This document shows, one piece after another, positions 15,862 through 24,681 of a stretch of DNA of 64,000 nt. The position numbers were made by a program, and so were the translations under genes. Source of the stretch: Pedobacter frigiditerrae (GTDB taxonomy: Bacteria > Bacteroidota > Bacteroidia > Sphingobacteriales > Sphingobacteriaceae); contig NZ_JAVTSS010000001.1 in NCBI RefSeq assembly GCF_032678705.1, forward strand, positions 2,418,001 through 2,482,000. The letters are read 5' to 3'. Below the pieces are notes generated by a model that saw nothing but the letters and a program-made list of their open reading frames with translations, had not been told where the DNA came from and searched no databases. How positions within the stretch are numbered: position 1 is the first letter of the stretch; each line of letters starts with the position of its first letter.

Positions 15862-17010
15862 CTAGGCTAAAGCATTTTGCTTAACCACCATCTTCACTTT
15901 TTCTAAAACGTAATCTAAATCTTCTTTTGTGGTAAACTTACTGAAAGAGAAACGCACAGAAGGACGATTTGGGTCGGCTTTAATGCCATTTAGAACGTGA
16001 GAACCAATATTTGAGCCAGACGAACAAGCGCTTCCGCCTGATGCACAAATGCCGTTTATGTCTAAGTTAAACAATAACATATCTGCCATGTCCATTTCAG
16101 GGAACGAAACATTTAATACCGTATAAAGACTTTTATCTGCTTCAGTTTCGCCATTAAATCCAATGTTTGGGATTTCGGCAATCAATTGTTCTTTTAAATA
16201 ATCTTTTAGGCCTTGGATATAGGTTTGGTGTTCATCCATTTCTGCATAAGCAATTTCCAAAGCCTTTGCCAAACCAACAATTCCATAAACATTCTCTGTC
16301 CCGCCACGCATGTTGCGCTCTTGTGCACCACCATAAATCATCGGCGGAATTTTGATATTACTATTTACATATAGAAAACCAACACCTTTTGGTCCGTGGA
16401 GTTTATGTGCTGCACAAACTATAAAATGAGCTTTTAGTTTACGAACATCGTGTGGATAGTGCCCCATCGTCTGCACTGTATCAGCGTGATAGATTGCATT
16501 GTATCTTTCGCAGATATCGCCCACTTTTTGCATATCCGTTAAAGTGCCCAATTCGTTATTGGCATGCATTAGCGATACAAAAGTGCGTTCGTTAGTTTGT
16601 AATAACTCTTCTAAATGATTGTAATCGATATTACCTTTTTCATCGATATTTACAAAACTTAACTTATCTATTACACCATCTTTTAACAACATTCCTAAAG
16701 TATGTTCTACAGCATGATGCTCTATTTTAGAAGTAATGGCGTGTTTAATGCCATAAGCAGAAATACCGCAACGAATTGCTGTATTATCAGCTTCTGTACC
16801 ACCAGAAGTAAAAAATATTTCTGAAGGAGATGCATTTAATAAGCCAGAAACCGTTTTTCTTGCTTTTTCAACCAATGTTCTTACCTCTCGACCTAAGGAA
16901 TGAATAGCAGATGGATTACCATAAAAGTTTTCCATTACATTAGTCATTTCTGCTATTACAGCCTTATCTAATGGCGTGGTAGCTGCATTATCTAAATAAA
17001 CACGTTTCAT
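15862..17010 (-). CDS. Cysteine desulfurase (IscS/NifS family)
   Basis: 382 residues. This PLP enzyme takes sulfur from cysteine for iron-sulfur cluster or thiocofactor synthesis. The start MKRVYLDNAATTPLD is typical. The PLP lysine is Lys203 in CAAHKLHGPKG, an Asp177 faces the pyridine nitrogen (YHADTVQ), and the persulfide-forming cysteine is Cys329 in GGSACSSGS. The active-site loop is short and precedes SVRFSFSKFT, as in group I enzymes. It is 6 bp downstream of glmM on the same strand. No iscU or sufE neighbour is visible. Confidence 0.9.
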   Translation of the reverse strand: MKRVYLDNAATTPLDKAVIAEMTNVMENFYGNPSAIHSLGREVRTLVEKARKTVSGLLNASPSEIFFTSGGTEADNTAIRCGISAYGIKHAITSKIEHHAVEHTLGMLLKDGVIDKLSFVNIDEKGNIDYNHLEELLQTNERTFVSLMHANNELGTLTDMQKVGDICERYNAIYHADTVQTMGHYPHDVRKLKAHFIVCAAHKLHGPKGVGFLYVNSNIKIPPMIYGGAQERNMRGGTENVYGIVGLAKALEIAYAEMDEHQTYIQGLKDYLKEQLIAEIPNIGFNGETEADKSLYTVLNVSFPEMDMADMLLFNLDINGICASGGSACSSGSNIGSHVLNGIKADPNRPSVRFSFSKFTTKEDLDYVLEKVKMVVKQNALA

Positions 17011-17016
17011 TGGCTT

Positions 17017-18405
17017 TTAGTTAAGTTGTAATATTTCTTTAATGTCTGAAATGATTTTGTTAGCTAAATTTTCTGCTACGGTTTCATTTTCAGCTTCGCT
17101 ATAGATACGAATAATTGGCTCTGTATTTGAGCGACGTAAATGCACCCACTCATTAGCAAAATCGATTTTTAAGCCATCAATAGTGCTAGTTTGCTCATTT
17201 TTATATTTCTCTTGAACCTTTATCAATAAACTATCGATATCCATTTCTGGAGTTAAAGTGATTTTATTTTTTGAGATATGGTAAGCTGGATAGGTGCTAC
17301 GCAAACGTGAAATAGTTGTACCTTCTTTTGCCAAATGCGATAAAAATAAAGCGATACCAACTAAAGCGTCTCTTCCGTAATGTAATTCTGGATAGATAAT
17401 TCCACCATTTCCTTCGCCACCAATTACAGCATTTGTAGCCTTCATTTGGTTTACCACATTTACTTCTCCAACTGCTGATGCGTTATAAGTGTTACCTGAT
17501 TTCTCGGTTACATCTCTCAAGGCACGAGTTGAGGAAAGATTAGAAACTGTATTACCAGGTGTGTTTTTAAGCACGTAATCGGCTACAGCAACTAAAGTAT
17601 ACTCCTCGCCAAACATGGTTCCATCTTCGTTAACAAAACAAAGTCTGTCTACATCTGGGTCTACAACGATACCTAAATCTGCTCTTTTAGCCTGAACAAC
17701 TTTTGCTATCTCTGTTAAGTTTTCTGGTAAGGGTTCTGGATTGTGGGGAAAATCGCCATTTGGCTCACAGTATAATTCATAAACCGTTTCTACGCCTAAA
17801 GCTTTCAGTAAAGCTGGAATAAATATCCCGCCAGTAGAGTTTACACAGTCAATGGCAATTTTAAAGTTAGCTTTTTTAATAGCTTCCACATCAACCAAGG
17901 GCAATGCTAAAATTACATCGATGTGTTTTTGTAAATAAGTATCATTAGAGATTACTTTACCTAAATCATTTACATCTGCAAAAGCAAAATCAGCGTTTTC
18001 AGCAATTTCTAAAACTTCTTTTCCATCTGCATCGCTAATAAACTCACCTTTTTCATTTAATAATTTTAAGGCATTCCATTGTTTTGGGTTATGGCTAGCA
18101 GTTAGGATAATTCCACCACCAGCATTTTCCATCGGAACAGCAATCTCTACAGTAGGAGTTGTAGATAAACCTAAATCTATCACTTCTATTCCTAAACCCT
18201 GCAGGGTACCAATTACCAAATTATTAACCATTTCTCCCGAAATACGGGCATCACGGCCAAGTATAATTTTTTTGTTTTGAGTTTTGTTAATTACCCAAGA
18301 GCCATAAGCTGCAGTAAATTTAACAATGTCGATTGGGGTTAGACCATCGCCAGATTTTCCGCCAATAGTCCCTCTAATTCCTGATATAGATTTTATTAAA
18401 GTCAA
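17017..18405 (-). CDS. glmM: Phosphoglucosamine mutase
   Basis: 462 residues. It converts glucosamine 6-phosphate to glucosamine 1-phosphate for UDP-GlcNAc, hence peptidoglycan and lipid A. The phosphoserine is Ser104 in ILTASHNPKQWNALK; the metal loop is DPDVDR (249-254); GGEGNGGIIYPE is the sugar-binding loop; and RRSNTEPIIRIYSEA binds phosphate. The start is TTG at 18405 (TTG ACT TTA ATA AAA), giving the conserved opening TLIKSISGIRGTIGG; no ATG fits. It is followed 6 bp later by the cysteine desulfurase gene. Confidence 0.88.
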   Translation of the reverse strand: MTLIKSISGIRGTIGGKSGDGLTPIDIVKFTAAYGSWVINKTQNKKIILGRDARISGEMVNNLVIGTLQGLGIEVIDLGLSTTPTVEIAVPMENAGGGIILTASHNPKQWNALKLLNEKGEFISDADGKEVLEIAENADFAFADVNDLGKVISNDTYLQKHIDVILALPLVDVEAIKKANFKIAIDCVNSTGGIFIPALLKALGVETVYELYCEPNGDFPHNPEPLPENLTEIAKVVQAKRADLGIVVDPDVDRLCFVNEDGTMFGEEYTLVAVADYVLKNTPGNTVSNLSSTRALRDVTEKSGNTYNASAVGEVNVVNQMKATNAVIGGEGNGGIIYPELHYGRDALVGIALFLSHLAKEGTTISRLRSTYPAYHISKNKITLTPEMDIDSLLIKVQEKYKNEQTSTIDGLKIDFANEWVHLRRSNTEPIIRIYSEAENETVAENLANKIISDIKEILQLN

Positions 18406-18538
18406 GTTCTATAAATTTTTTCAAAAATAATAAAAATTTAAGGAAAGGATTGTATTAAAAATGCACATCCAAGTAATTTTTAAAGCCTTTTTAATCAGCT
18501 TAAAAAATTAAATTCATCGCCGTTGAAATTCAAAATAC

Positions 18539-18546
18539 TATATTTG
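18539..18546 (+). promoter_or_regulatory. Promoter -7 box of the methyltransferase operon
   Basis: TATATTTG is a perfect match to TAnnTTTG, 30 bp before the ATG. No convincing -33 element at the usual spacing. Confidence 0.45.
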
Positions 18547-18576
18547 TTCATCACAAAACGTTAACTCCTCAGCGTA

Positions 18577-19308
18577 ATGCAGCGAAAATGGTTTCAATAT
18601 TGGTTTAATTCTCCTTATTATCACATACTTTACAGTCAGCGTAATGATGCAGAAGCTGAGTTTTTAATTGACAACCTTTCTGCTTATCTCACCCCCAAAA
18701 AAAATAGTCGGATTTTAGATATTGCTTGTGGCAGAGGTCGACATTCAATTTATCTAAACAAAAAAGGTTATGATGTTACTGGGATAGATTTATCTGAACA
18801 AAGCATTAAATACGCACAACAGTTTGAGCAAAAAAACCTGCATTTTTATGTGCATGACATGCGCAAGCTATCGTACATTAACTATTTTGATTTTGCTTTT
18901 AACCTGTTTACTAGTTTTGGGTATTTTGATACTGAAAAAGAACATGTTAATGCTTTAAAAGCTTTTAGAAAAGGATTAAAGGAAGACGGCACTTTGGTTA
19001 TTGATTATTTTAACACGCAAAAAATAATCAAAAACTTAACCAATCAAGAAACTAAAACCATAGACGGAATCGAATTCCATTTGCATAAATTTGTTTCCGA
19101 AGGTAAGATTATCAAACACATTAACTTCGAGCACAAACTAAAGGTTTATGCCTTCGAAGAACGTGTTCAAGCCTTTTTCTTGGCAGATTTTGAAAGAATG
19201 TTAACTAAAAGTGGATTAATTATAACTGAAACTTTTGGCAGTTATGCCCTAGAACCATTTGATGAAATTAAATCAGACCGTTTAATACTGATTTGCAAAA
19301 AAGCATGA
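18577..19308 (+). CDS. Class I SAM-dependent methyltransferase
   Basis: 243 residues. Motif I is ILDIACGRGRHSIYL (residues 46-60), the acidic motif II follows at VTGIDLSEQS, and YFDFAFNLFTSFGYF is the post-motif region. These define a Rossmann methyltransferase (type 11/25). The acceptor is unknown. The N-terminal KWFQYWFNSPYYHILYSQRN is a conserved opening in a family widespread in Bacteroidota. The stop overlaps the next start (ATGA), making an operon of methyltransferase, PAP2 phosphatase and ZIP transporter. Confidence 0.82.
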   Translation: MQRKWFQYWFNSPYYHILYSQRNDAEAEFLIDNLSAYLTPKKNSRILDIACGRGRHSIYLNKKGYDVTGIDLSEQSIKYAQQFEQKNLHFYVHDMRKLSYINYFDFAFNLFTSFGYFDTEKEHVNALKAFRKGLKEDGTLVIDYFNTQKIIKNLTNQETKTIDGIEFHLHKFVSEGKIIKHINFEHKLKVYAFEERVQAFFLADFERMLTKSGLIITETFGSYALEPFDEIKSDRLILICKKA

Positions 19309-19868
19309 TAGAACAGTTACAGCAGTTTGATGCAGAATTATTTCTGAAAGTTCATCGTGGTTTAAGCAATGGATTTTTCGATTGGTTAATGCCATTGGTC
19401 AGGAATCGCTTCTTTTGGTCTCCACTTTATCTATTTATCATTGCTTTTTGCATTAGACAATATAAAAAACAAGGACTAGTTATGATTGGAATGATTCTAG
19501 TAACCTTTGCCATGGGCGATTTGATTGCATCGAGAATAATAAAACCTAGCGTTGGGAGGATTAGACCTTGCAATGAGGTGAGATTAGCAAATAAAATCAT
19601 TCATCGTGTTCCTTGTGGTAGTGGATATAGTTTTCCATCCTCACATGCTACTAACCATTTTGCTATTGGCATTTTTCTAATCGGCTTATTTTACAAAAAA
19701 TGGAAACCCATTTTACCATTAGGCTTAGGATGGGCATTTTTAATTAGCTTTGCACAGGTTTATGTTGGTGTGCATTACCCCATAGATACCTTTGCGGGAG
19801 CCATTTTAGGAACTTGCATTGGCTTATTCACATTTTATCTTTACAAGAAAATAAAACCTATTACCTAA
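19305..19868 (+). CDS. PAP2 family membrane phosphatase
   Basis: 187 residues from ATG at 19305, which overlaps the upstream stop (ATGA); the TTG at 19293 is less likely. About five transmembrane helices. The three motifs are KPSVGRIRP, PSSHATNHF and QVYVGVHYPID. The first and second are intact (Lys, Arg-Pro; catalytic-type His). In the third, the usual Ser-Arg before the His-Asp is Ala-Gln, a variation seen in some Bacteroidota relatives. Likely substrates are undecaprenyl pyrophosphate or a phosphatidyl phosphate in the outer leaflet of the inner membrane. Confidence 0.83.
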   Translation: MIEQLQQFDAELFLKVHRGLSNGFFDWLMPLVRNRFFWSPLYLFIIAFCIRQYKKQGLVMIGMILVTFAMGDLIASRIIKPSVGRIRPCNEVRLANKIIHRVPCGSGYSFPSSHATNHFAIGIFLIGLFYKKWKPILPLGLGWAFLISFAQVYVGVHYPIDTFAGAILGTCIGLFTFYLYKKIKPIT

Positions 19869-19869
19869 A

Positions 19870-20595
19870 ATGGAAATCTGGAAATTCCTTGTTTTATTTT
19901 GCTGTGCGCTTTTTGGAGGCTTGGCTATCTTTTTGGTAAAAAATGATAAGTCTCAATTATTAAAACTGATTTTATCTTTTAGTGGCGCTTATTTATTTGC
20001 CATTACGGTTTTACATTTAATTCCAGATGCTTATAGTGGAACTGATAAGGAAGAAATTGGCATTTTCATTTTAATTGGCTTTCTGTTACAGATCTTTTTA
20101 GAGCAGTTTTCTGAAGGTGTAGAACATGGGCATATCCACAAACATCATGATGGCCACGCTTTTCCATGGGGAATTATGATAAGTTTATGTTTACATGCTT
20201 TTCTAGAAGGAATGCCTTTAGCGAAAGACCAAAACAACGAATTGATTTTTGGCATTTCTTTACATCATATTCCTGCTGCATTTGCATTGGCAAGCATTTT
20301 AGTGCAAAATCATTACAAGCCAAAAGGAGTTGTTTTATACCTAATTATTTTTGCTATCATGGCACCTGCCGGATATTATTTTAGCTTGAGCCTAAGCAAT
20401 GGAAGCATTAGCGGAATGGAACCTTATTTTAACAAGGTGATGGGAATTGTGATAGGTATTTTCTTACATATTTCTACCACAATCCTTTTTGAATCTAGCG
20501 CCGACCATAAAATTAATAAGCGCAAAATGTTAGCAGTTTTATTGGGAATTGGTGTTGCTTTAATCGGCTTTTTTGCTGCTGGGCATAGTCATTAA
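19870..20595 (+). CDS. ZIP family divalent metal transporter
   Basis: 241 residues with about eight transmembrane helices. The loop between helices 3 and 4 is histidine-rich (EHGHIHKHHDGHAF). Helix 4 has CLHAFLEGMPL and helix 5 has GISLHHIPAAFAL, which supply the HxxxE/HHxP metal site. The protein would take up zinc or related metals. The start is 1 bp after the PAP2 stop, so it is the third gene of the operon. Metal specificity cannot be read from sequence. Confidence 0.85.
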   Translation: MEIWKFLVLFCCALFGGLAIFLVKNDKSQLLKLILSFSGAYLFAITVLHLIPDAYSGTDKEEIGIFILIGFLLQIFLEQFSEGVEHGHIHKHHDGHAFPWGIMISLCLHAFLEGMPLAKDQNNELIFGISLHHIPAAFALASILVQNHYKPKGVVLYLIIFAIMAPAGYYFSLSLSNGSISGMEPYFNKVMGIVIGIFLHISTTILFESSADHKINKRKMLAVLLGIGVALIGFFAAGHSH

Positions 20596-20598
20596 TAA

Positions 20599-21051
20599 CT
20601 AGCCACGCATCTTATCTAAAAGGATATTTAATTGCTCTGCTTCTTCTGCCGTAATGTTTGGCGCTATAAATTGAGAAAAATCAATTTCTTTATCCATCTT
20701 TTTTAATAAGGCTAATCCTTTATCTGATATAATGATATCTACAGCACGTTTATCATAGCTATTAACTGATTTCTCAGCATAACCTTTTTGGATTAATCTA
20801 TCTACAATTCTAGAAGTGTCACTCATTTTATCTAGAATTCTATTTTTAATCAAGTTTACAGTTGCTGGACTTGGGTATTGACCTCTTAAGATTCGAAGTA
20901 CATTATATTGTTGGGTGGTAATATCGAAAGGTGTTAAAATATCTTTAACTTTTTGATTGCTCCAGTGGTAAGTGAAAATTACGTTTACCAGTGCTTGTTG
21001 AAAAATATTCTCAAATTTTGAAGTTTTTACTTCTTTTTGTAGTTGGACCAT
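20599..21051 (-). CDS. MarR family transcriptional regulator
   Basis: 150 residues, single winged-helix. DITTQQYNVLRILRGQYP leads to the recognition region (LIKNRILDKMSDTSRIVDRLIQKGY) and the wing KSVNSYDKRAVDIIIS with the conserved Asp-Lys-Arg. Helix 1 and the C-terminal helix form the dimer interface. The target is unknown. It is the last gene of the minus-strand block that starts at nusB and overlaps the DUF5522 gene by 25 bp; the 3' end abuts the ZIP gene with 3 bp between the convergent stops. Confidence 0.85.
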   Translation of the reverse strand: MVQLQKEVKTSKFENIFQQALVNVIFTYHWSNQKVKDILTPFDITTQQYNVLRILRGQYPSPATVNLIKNRILDKMSDTSRIVDRLIQKGYAEKSVNSYDKRAVDIIISDKGLALLKKMDKEIDFSQFIAPNITAEEAEQLNILLDKMRG

Positions 21052-21227
21052 TTAGTATCTGCTTTGTTTGTTGGCTGTGTTGGGGAATTTTGTCCATTAT
21101 TTTTCCCATAATTCCACGGACAATGTTTGCATTTGTTCTTACAGCAATACCCCCTATTTAGGTGATATGCCTCCGTAAAAACCATTAGACCCTGGTCATT
21201 GAAATAATAATCAACCCCTTCTTCCAT
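21027..21227 (-). CDS. DUF5522 family small cysteine-rich protein
   Basis: 66 residues from ATG at 21227. Its A is also the last base of the upstream stop (TGATG), showing translational coupling. The core YFNDQGLMVFTEAYHLNRGY and the motif CCKNKCKHCPWNYG carry four clustered cysteines, suggesting metal binding. Proteins of this family occur as single small domains in many bacteria; function unknown. The C-terminal tail is low-complexity (NSPTQPTNKADTKWS). Confidence 0.75.
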   Translation of the reverse strand: MEEGVDYYFNDQGLMVFTEAYHLNRGYCCKNKCKHCPWNYGKNNGQNSPTQPTNKADTKWSNYKKK

Positions 21228-22183
21228 CAATTGAGCAATTTAACTACCAAATTAGGTGAAAAGTAAGTTTGTAATTGTGTGCCACTTCCATGGGTTGTCC
21301 AAACTTGTTGTGGCTCTACCTCTTCTATCGTTTTTAATATCGCGTTCCAATCAACATGGTCAGAAATATATAATTGAACTTCGTTGTTATTTTGTAAATG
21401 TTTCCACCCTGTGGCAAAAATTCTTACCACATTTATAGCCTTAATATAGCTATGGTAAACCATTGGTGGAACGATATAAATCATATCCATTTGGTTATTT
21501 TTCATCACTTTTCTATCGTAAACTTCGTACTTGCCTAAATCGACACCTAATTGTTCATAAATTTTAACAAAGGGTATGATACTATGATGCACTAAAATTC
21601 TTTTTTGAGGGCAATGCTGATTAATCATTGAAATTAACCGTTGACTTTTGCCCAAGGCGTAAGAACCCAACATGATATTTGGCTTAACATCATTTAGCTT
21701 TTTGATTTCTGCAATAGCATCTGGATGTTCAGTATCTGGATTTGCAAAAGTAGTTTCTGTAATTAATACATCAGCCTTAATAAACTCGATTGGTTCGCAA
21801 GTAGAATCTTCCTCTAACTTATAATCTCCCGTATAAAGATATTTTACGCCTTTGTACTCCATTAAAACCAATGCGGAACCTAAAATATGCCCAGCGGGAT
21901 AAAAACTTATCTCAACTCCGTTTAAATTAAAAACTTCCTTATAAGATTTGATAAAGAAATCGCCGGCAGCAAATTTTTTATAACGATGCTTCATAAAAAT
22001 AGAAGTTGCCTCGGTGCAATACACATTTTGATTACCACCTACCGCATGGTCTCCATGTGCATGAGAAATTACAGCATCTGTAAATGGCTCTTTTGGATCG
22101 AGGTAAAAATTACCATAACTACAAAACAATCCAACTTTTGTTTGAACGATAAAATCGTCTATAATTTCTTTTTGGTTTAACAT
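21227..22183 (-). CDS. MBL-fold exonuclease-like protein
   Basis: 318 residues, cytosolic. The zinc motif SHAHGDHAVGG gives His41, His43, Asp45 and His46, followed by YPAGHILGSALVLMEYKG and YTGDYKLEEDSTCEPIEF and then LITETTFANP, the pattern of mRNA 3'-end-processing-like MBL enzymes such as the ligase-associated DNA exonuclease. The C-terminal VWTTHGSGTQL supplies the last ligand. The beta-CASP insertion is short. Substrate probably DNA or RNA 3' or 5' ends. No DNA ligase or Lhr helicase is adjacent, so the exact role is open. Confidence 0.78.
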   Translation of the reverse strand: MLNQKEIIDDFIVQTKVGLFCSYGNFYLDPKEPFTDAVISHAHGDHAVGGNQNVYCTEATSIFMKHRYKKFAAGDFFIKSYKEVFNLNGVEISFYPAGHILGSALVLMEYKGVKYLYTGDYKLEEDSTCEPIEFIKADVLITETTFANPDTEHPDAIAEIKKLNDVKPNIMLGSYALGKSQRLISMINQHCPQKRILVHHSIIPFVKIYEQLGVDLGKYEVYDRKVMKNNQMDMIYIVPPMVYHSYIKAINVVRIFATGWKHLQNNNEVQLYISDHVDWNAILKTIEEVEPQQVWTTHGSGTQLQTYFSPNLVVKLLN

Positions 22184-22200
22184 ATTGAGGAATGAGCAGT

Positions 22201-22791
22201 TTAATAGTTTAAAAACTGCTGATGTAAATCTAAAACTTGCAAAATAACAGATGTATTTTCAGTATTATCTATAAAATAATCGGCCATTTTAGCTTTTTGT
22301 TCGTCTGTGAATTGTTTGTCCATTCTTGCCTGAACTTGTTCGGCACTAACAGCATCGCGTTGCATAACCCTGTTTATCTTTAGTGTTAATGGCGCTGTGA
22401 CTAAAATGTTTTTATCACACATTTTGTACGAACCACTTTCAAATAACAAAGCTGCTTCTTTAAGCGTGTAAGGAACTGACGAAGGAATTTCTGCTGCCCA
22501 TTTATCAAAGGCCCTAAATACGGCCGGATGCACTAAAGCGTTGAGTTTATCAAGTTCTAGCTGATTATTAAATACGATGCTAGCAATGTGCTTATTGTTT
22601 AATATGCCATTCTCAAGATAGCTTTCCTCGCCAAAGGTTGATTTAACACCATCTATTAAAATCAGGTCTGTAACCATCAATTGCTTGGCAACTGCATCAG
22701 CATAAAAAACAGGGATACCTAAAGTTTCGAATACTTTACAAACCGTGGTTTTTCCACTTCCAATTCCGCCTGTAATTCCGACTTTTAGCAT
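22201..22791 (-). CDS. coaE: Dephospho-CoA kinase
   Basis: 196 residues. It phosphorylates the ribose 3'-OH of dephospho-CoA, the final step of CoA synthesis. The P-loop GITGGIGSGKTT lies at residues 5-16; the substrate motif FYADAVAKQL follows; and the lid region VMQRDAVSAEQVQARMDKQF is typical. Start overlaps the stop of the YbbR gene (TAATG), so they are coupled. The yajC-YbbR-coaE order is typical of the phylum. Confidence 0.93.
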   Translation of the reverse strand: MLKVGITGGIGSGKTTVCKVFETLGIPVFYADAVAKQLMVTDLILIDGVKSTFGEESYLENGILNNKHIASIVFNNQLELDKLNALVHPAVFRAFDKWAAEIPSSVPYTLKEAALLFESGSYKMCDKNILVTAPLTLKINRVMQRDAVSAEQVQARMDKQFTDEQKAKMADYFIDNTENTSVILQVLDLHQQFLNY

Positions 22792-23738
22792 TACTTTTCT
22801 ATAATAAAATTGATTTTATTTGGCACTACTTTTACCAATTTGCAATAATCTGGGAAACGTTTAATTTTAACTGTAAGCTTATGGTGACCAAGGATTTTCC
22901 ATTCATTTATATCAACTACAGCTTCTATAAAATCTTCATCTACTTCTTGATAGCTCGACAAAGCAACCATAAAAGTTACCGCTATCTTTTTCGGATAAAG
23001 CTTAATATCGTAAAAATCATTGTTATTTATTACTCTAAGTGGCACCAGAACGGTTTTCTCTGTAAATTCATCAACCTTAACCCTTACACCTACACTAGAT
23101 GGATAAATACTAATGTTGTTTGAACTATTTTGTTTTAAGGCAATTCTTGTGCTTGTAGAATTTTGTAAATCAGTTAGTTTTAAGGTGTCTGTGTACCATT
23201 CATTAATCTTAACAAGTTCTTCAAACGGACCAGAAATATTAACATAAGATGGAGTTAAACGAGTTTGACTAGAAAGACCATATTGTTTAATGAAACTTAA
23301 CTTTGACAATAATTTAACCTTTACCCTTTTGCTTGTTCGTTTCGAAAAATCAAAATAAAGTGTATCTGGTTTAACAGAAATGATTTTTTGAGAGGTTTCT
23401 AGTTGCTTATTTACCTGGAATAACTGCTCAGAGAAAAGGATATAATTACGATTATTTAACTTTTCTAAACTAACGGTTATAGATTGAGGATTTATCCTTA
23501 AGCGAGAGAAAAGCAACTGCCAACCTGTGCCTTCCACTTGAAGGTTAACTGCATCTGGTTGTAATGGTTTAAAAGCTTTTTTCTGAGGTTCATTTATATA
23601 CACTAACTGTGTTCTAGCGGTATATACATATTTGTTATTCAACGCCATGAATAACCAAGCCGCAACTGCAAAACCTACACAGATAATGAGCTGCACAAAA
23701 CGTTTTCGTTCTATCTTAGTTAATTTAATAAATGGCAT
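22791..23738 (-). CDS. YbbR-like domain membrane protein
   Basis: 315 residues. One transmembrane helix (about 16-33) is followed by a periplasmic region with YbbR-like repeats; FKPLQPDAVNLQVEGTGWQL and SYVNISGPFEELVKINEW mark two of them. In Firmicutes the YbbR protein CdaR regulates the diadenylate cyclase CdaA; here cdaA is not adjacent, so the partner is unclear. Close linkage to coaE and yajC is common in Bacteroidota. A terminator (23757-23792) separates it from yajC, so it may have its own promoter. Confidence 0.75.
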   Translation of the reverse strand: MPFIKLTKIERKRFVQLIICVGFAVAAWLFMALNNKYVYTARTQLVYINEPQKKAFKPLQPDAVNLQVEGTGWQLLFSRLRINPQSITVSLEKLNNRNYILFSEQLFQVNKQLETSQKIISVKPDTLYFDFSKRTSKRVKVKLLSKLSFIKQYGLSSQTRLTPSYVNISGPFEELVKINEWYTDTLKLTDLQNSTSTRIALKQNSSNNISIYPSSVGVRVKVDEFTEKTVLVPLRVINNNDFYDIKLYPKKIAVTFMVALSSYQEVDEDFIEAVVDINEWKILGHHKLTVKIKRFPDYCKLVKVVPNKINFIIEK

Positions 23739-23756
23739 TGTGTAAAATTACAAAAA

Positions 23757-23792
23757 AAAGCCGCTCTCCCGAAATTGAGGAAGAGCGGCTTT
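23757..23792 (-). terminator. Terminator after yajC
   Basis: AAAGCCGCTCT and AGAGCGGCTTT are perfect complements around a 14-nt loop; on the minus strand they are followed by a run of T. It begins 16 bp past the yajC stop. Confidence 0.85.
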
Positions 23793-23808
23793 AATAGTCA
23801 AAATCTGA

Positions 23809-24135
23809 TTAGGCTTTTGTAGCTGGTGGAGTTGTAGCTGCTTTTGTAGCGTCTAATGAAACAGCCGATTTATCAAAACGGATTTTTGTTCCACCTTCAA
23901 CTTCAATTAAAAAAGTTGTATCGTTTGAGCCTACAATTTTACCATGAATACCAGCTGTAGTTACGATTTTATCACCAATGCCTAAGCTCTCTACTAATTT
24001 TTTGTGGTCCTTAGCTTTTTTTACTTGTGGTCTGATCATAAAAAAGTAGAAAACTACCATGATTGCACCCATCATTACCAAAGTTTGATAATTGAAACCT
24101 CCTCCGGCTGCTTGTAATAATACTGTTGATGTCAT
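23809..24135 (-). CDS. yajC: Preprotein translocase accessory subunit YajC
   Basis: 108 residues. One transmembrane helix (about residues 17-34, ending FYFFMIRPQVKKAKDHKKLV), then the small soluble domain with LGIGDKIVTTAGIHGKIVGS and FLIEVEGGTKIRFDKSAV. It accompanies SecDF at the Sec translocon. The Ala/Thr-rich tail (KAATTPPATKA) is not conserved. It belongs to the nusB-DUF1573-yajC series on the minus strand and is followed by a strong terminator. Confidence 0.93.
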   Translation of the reverse strand: MTSTVLLQAAGGGFNYQTLVMMGAIMVVFYFFMIRPQVKKAKDHKKLVESLGIGDKIVTTAGIHGKIVGSNDTTFLIEVEGGTKIRFDKSAVSLDATKAATTPPATKA

Positions 24136-24173
24136 TATGTTACGTGTTATTGTTTGTTATTGTTAAATTGATT

Positions 24174-24237
24174 CATTGGTTAATAGTCGATGGTTGATAG
24201 ACAATAGCCAAAGACTATCAGCTAAGCCATCAACCTT
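24174..24237. repeat. Self-complementary word repeat after the DUF1573 gene
   Basis: GGTTGATAG (24192) pairs with CTATCAGC and CCATCAACC (24216-24235), among ATAGTC-type words also found at 29769-29811. It sits between the DUF1573 stop and the yajC start, probably as a terminator or processing site. Confidence 0.45.
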
Positions 24238-24678
24238 TTATTTCTTCTCTTTCACTTCGCCTACTAAATGTAATTTATCAGCTTCTGGATTAGCATTAGA
24301 AAAAATAGTTACTTGTTTATCTTGCATACCTATTTTGCCAGCACTATCAAAAACAACTTTAATTACACCTTCTTCACCAGGTTTAACAGGAGTTTTAGGG
24401 TATTCTGGAACAGTACAGCCACAAGTTGCAGTAGCATCTGTAATAATTAAAGGTGTTTTACCAGTATTTTTAAATTTGAAATCAAACTGCACTTTTTCAC
24501 CTTGTGTGATTACACCAAAATCATAAATTTCTTTTTCAAATTTAACTTTCGGTGCATCAGCTTCAGCAACTGTAGCAGAAGGGTTAGCTGCCTCAGCAAC
24601 TTTCTCATCCAATTTTGATTTTTGCTTGCAACTTGCTAAAGCTATCACTGCAAACGCAATTATGAATAGGTTTTTCAT
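24238..24678 (-). CDS. DUF1573 lipoprotein
   Basis: 146 residues. A lipoprotein signal with lipobox ASC (Cys17) is followed by an Ala/Glu-rich spacer and one DUF1573 Ig-like domain: EIYDFGVITQGEKVQFDFKF, then TGKTPLIITDATATCGCTVP with the CGC motif, and PVKPGEEGVIKVVF. Single-domain members are very common in Bacteroidota, often next to nusB and yajC, and act in the periplasm with unknown role. It starts 3 bp beyond the nusB stop. Confidence 0.85.
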   Translation of the reverse strand: MKNLFIIAFAVIALASCKQKSKLDEKVAEAANPSATVAEADAPKVKFEKEIYDFGVITQGEKVQFDFKFKNTGKTPLIITDATATCGCTVPEYPKTPVKPGEEGVIKVVFDSAGKIGMQDKQVTIFSNANPEADKLHLVGEVKEKK

Positions 24679-24681
24679 ATT

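Noticed and set aside
21227..22183. True DNA-ligase-associated exonuclease system
   Set aside because: No ligase D, ligase B or Lhr-type helicase gene lies near, so only the enzyme fold is claimed.
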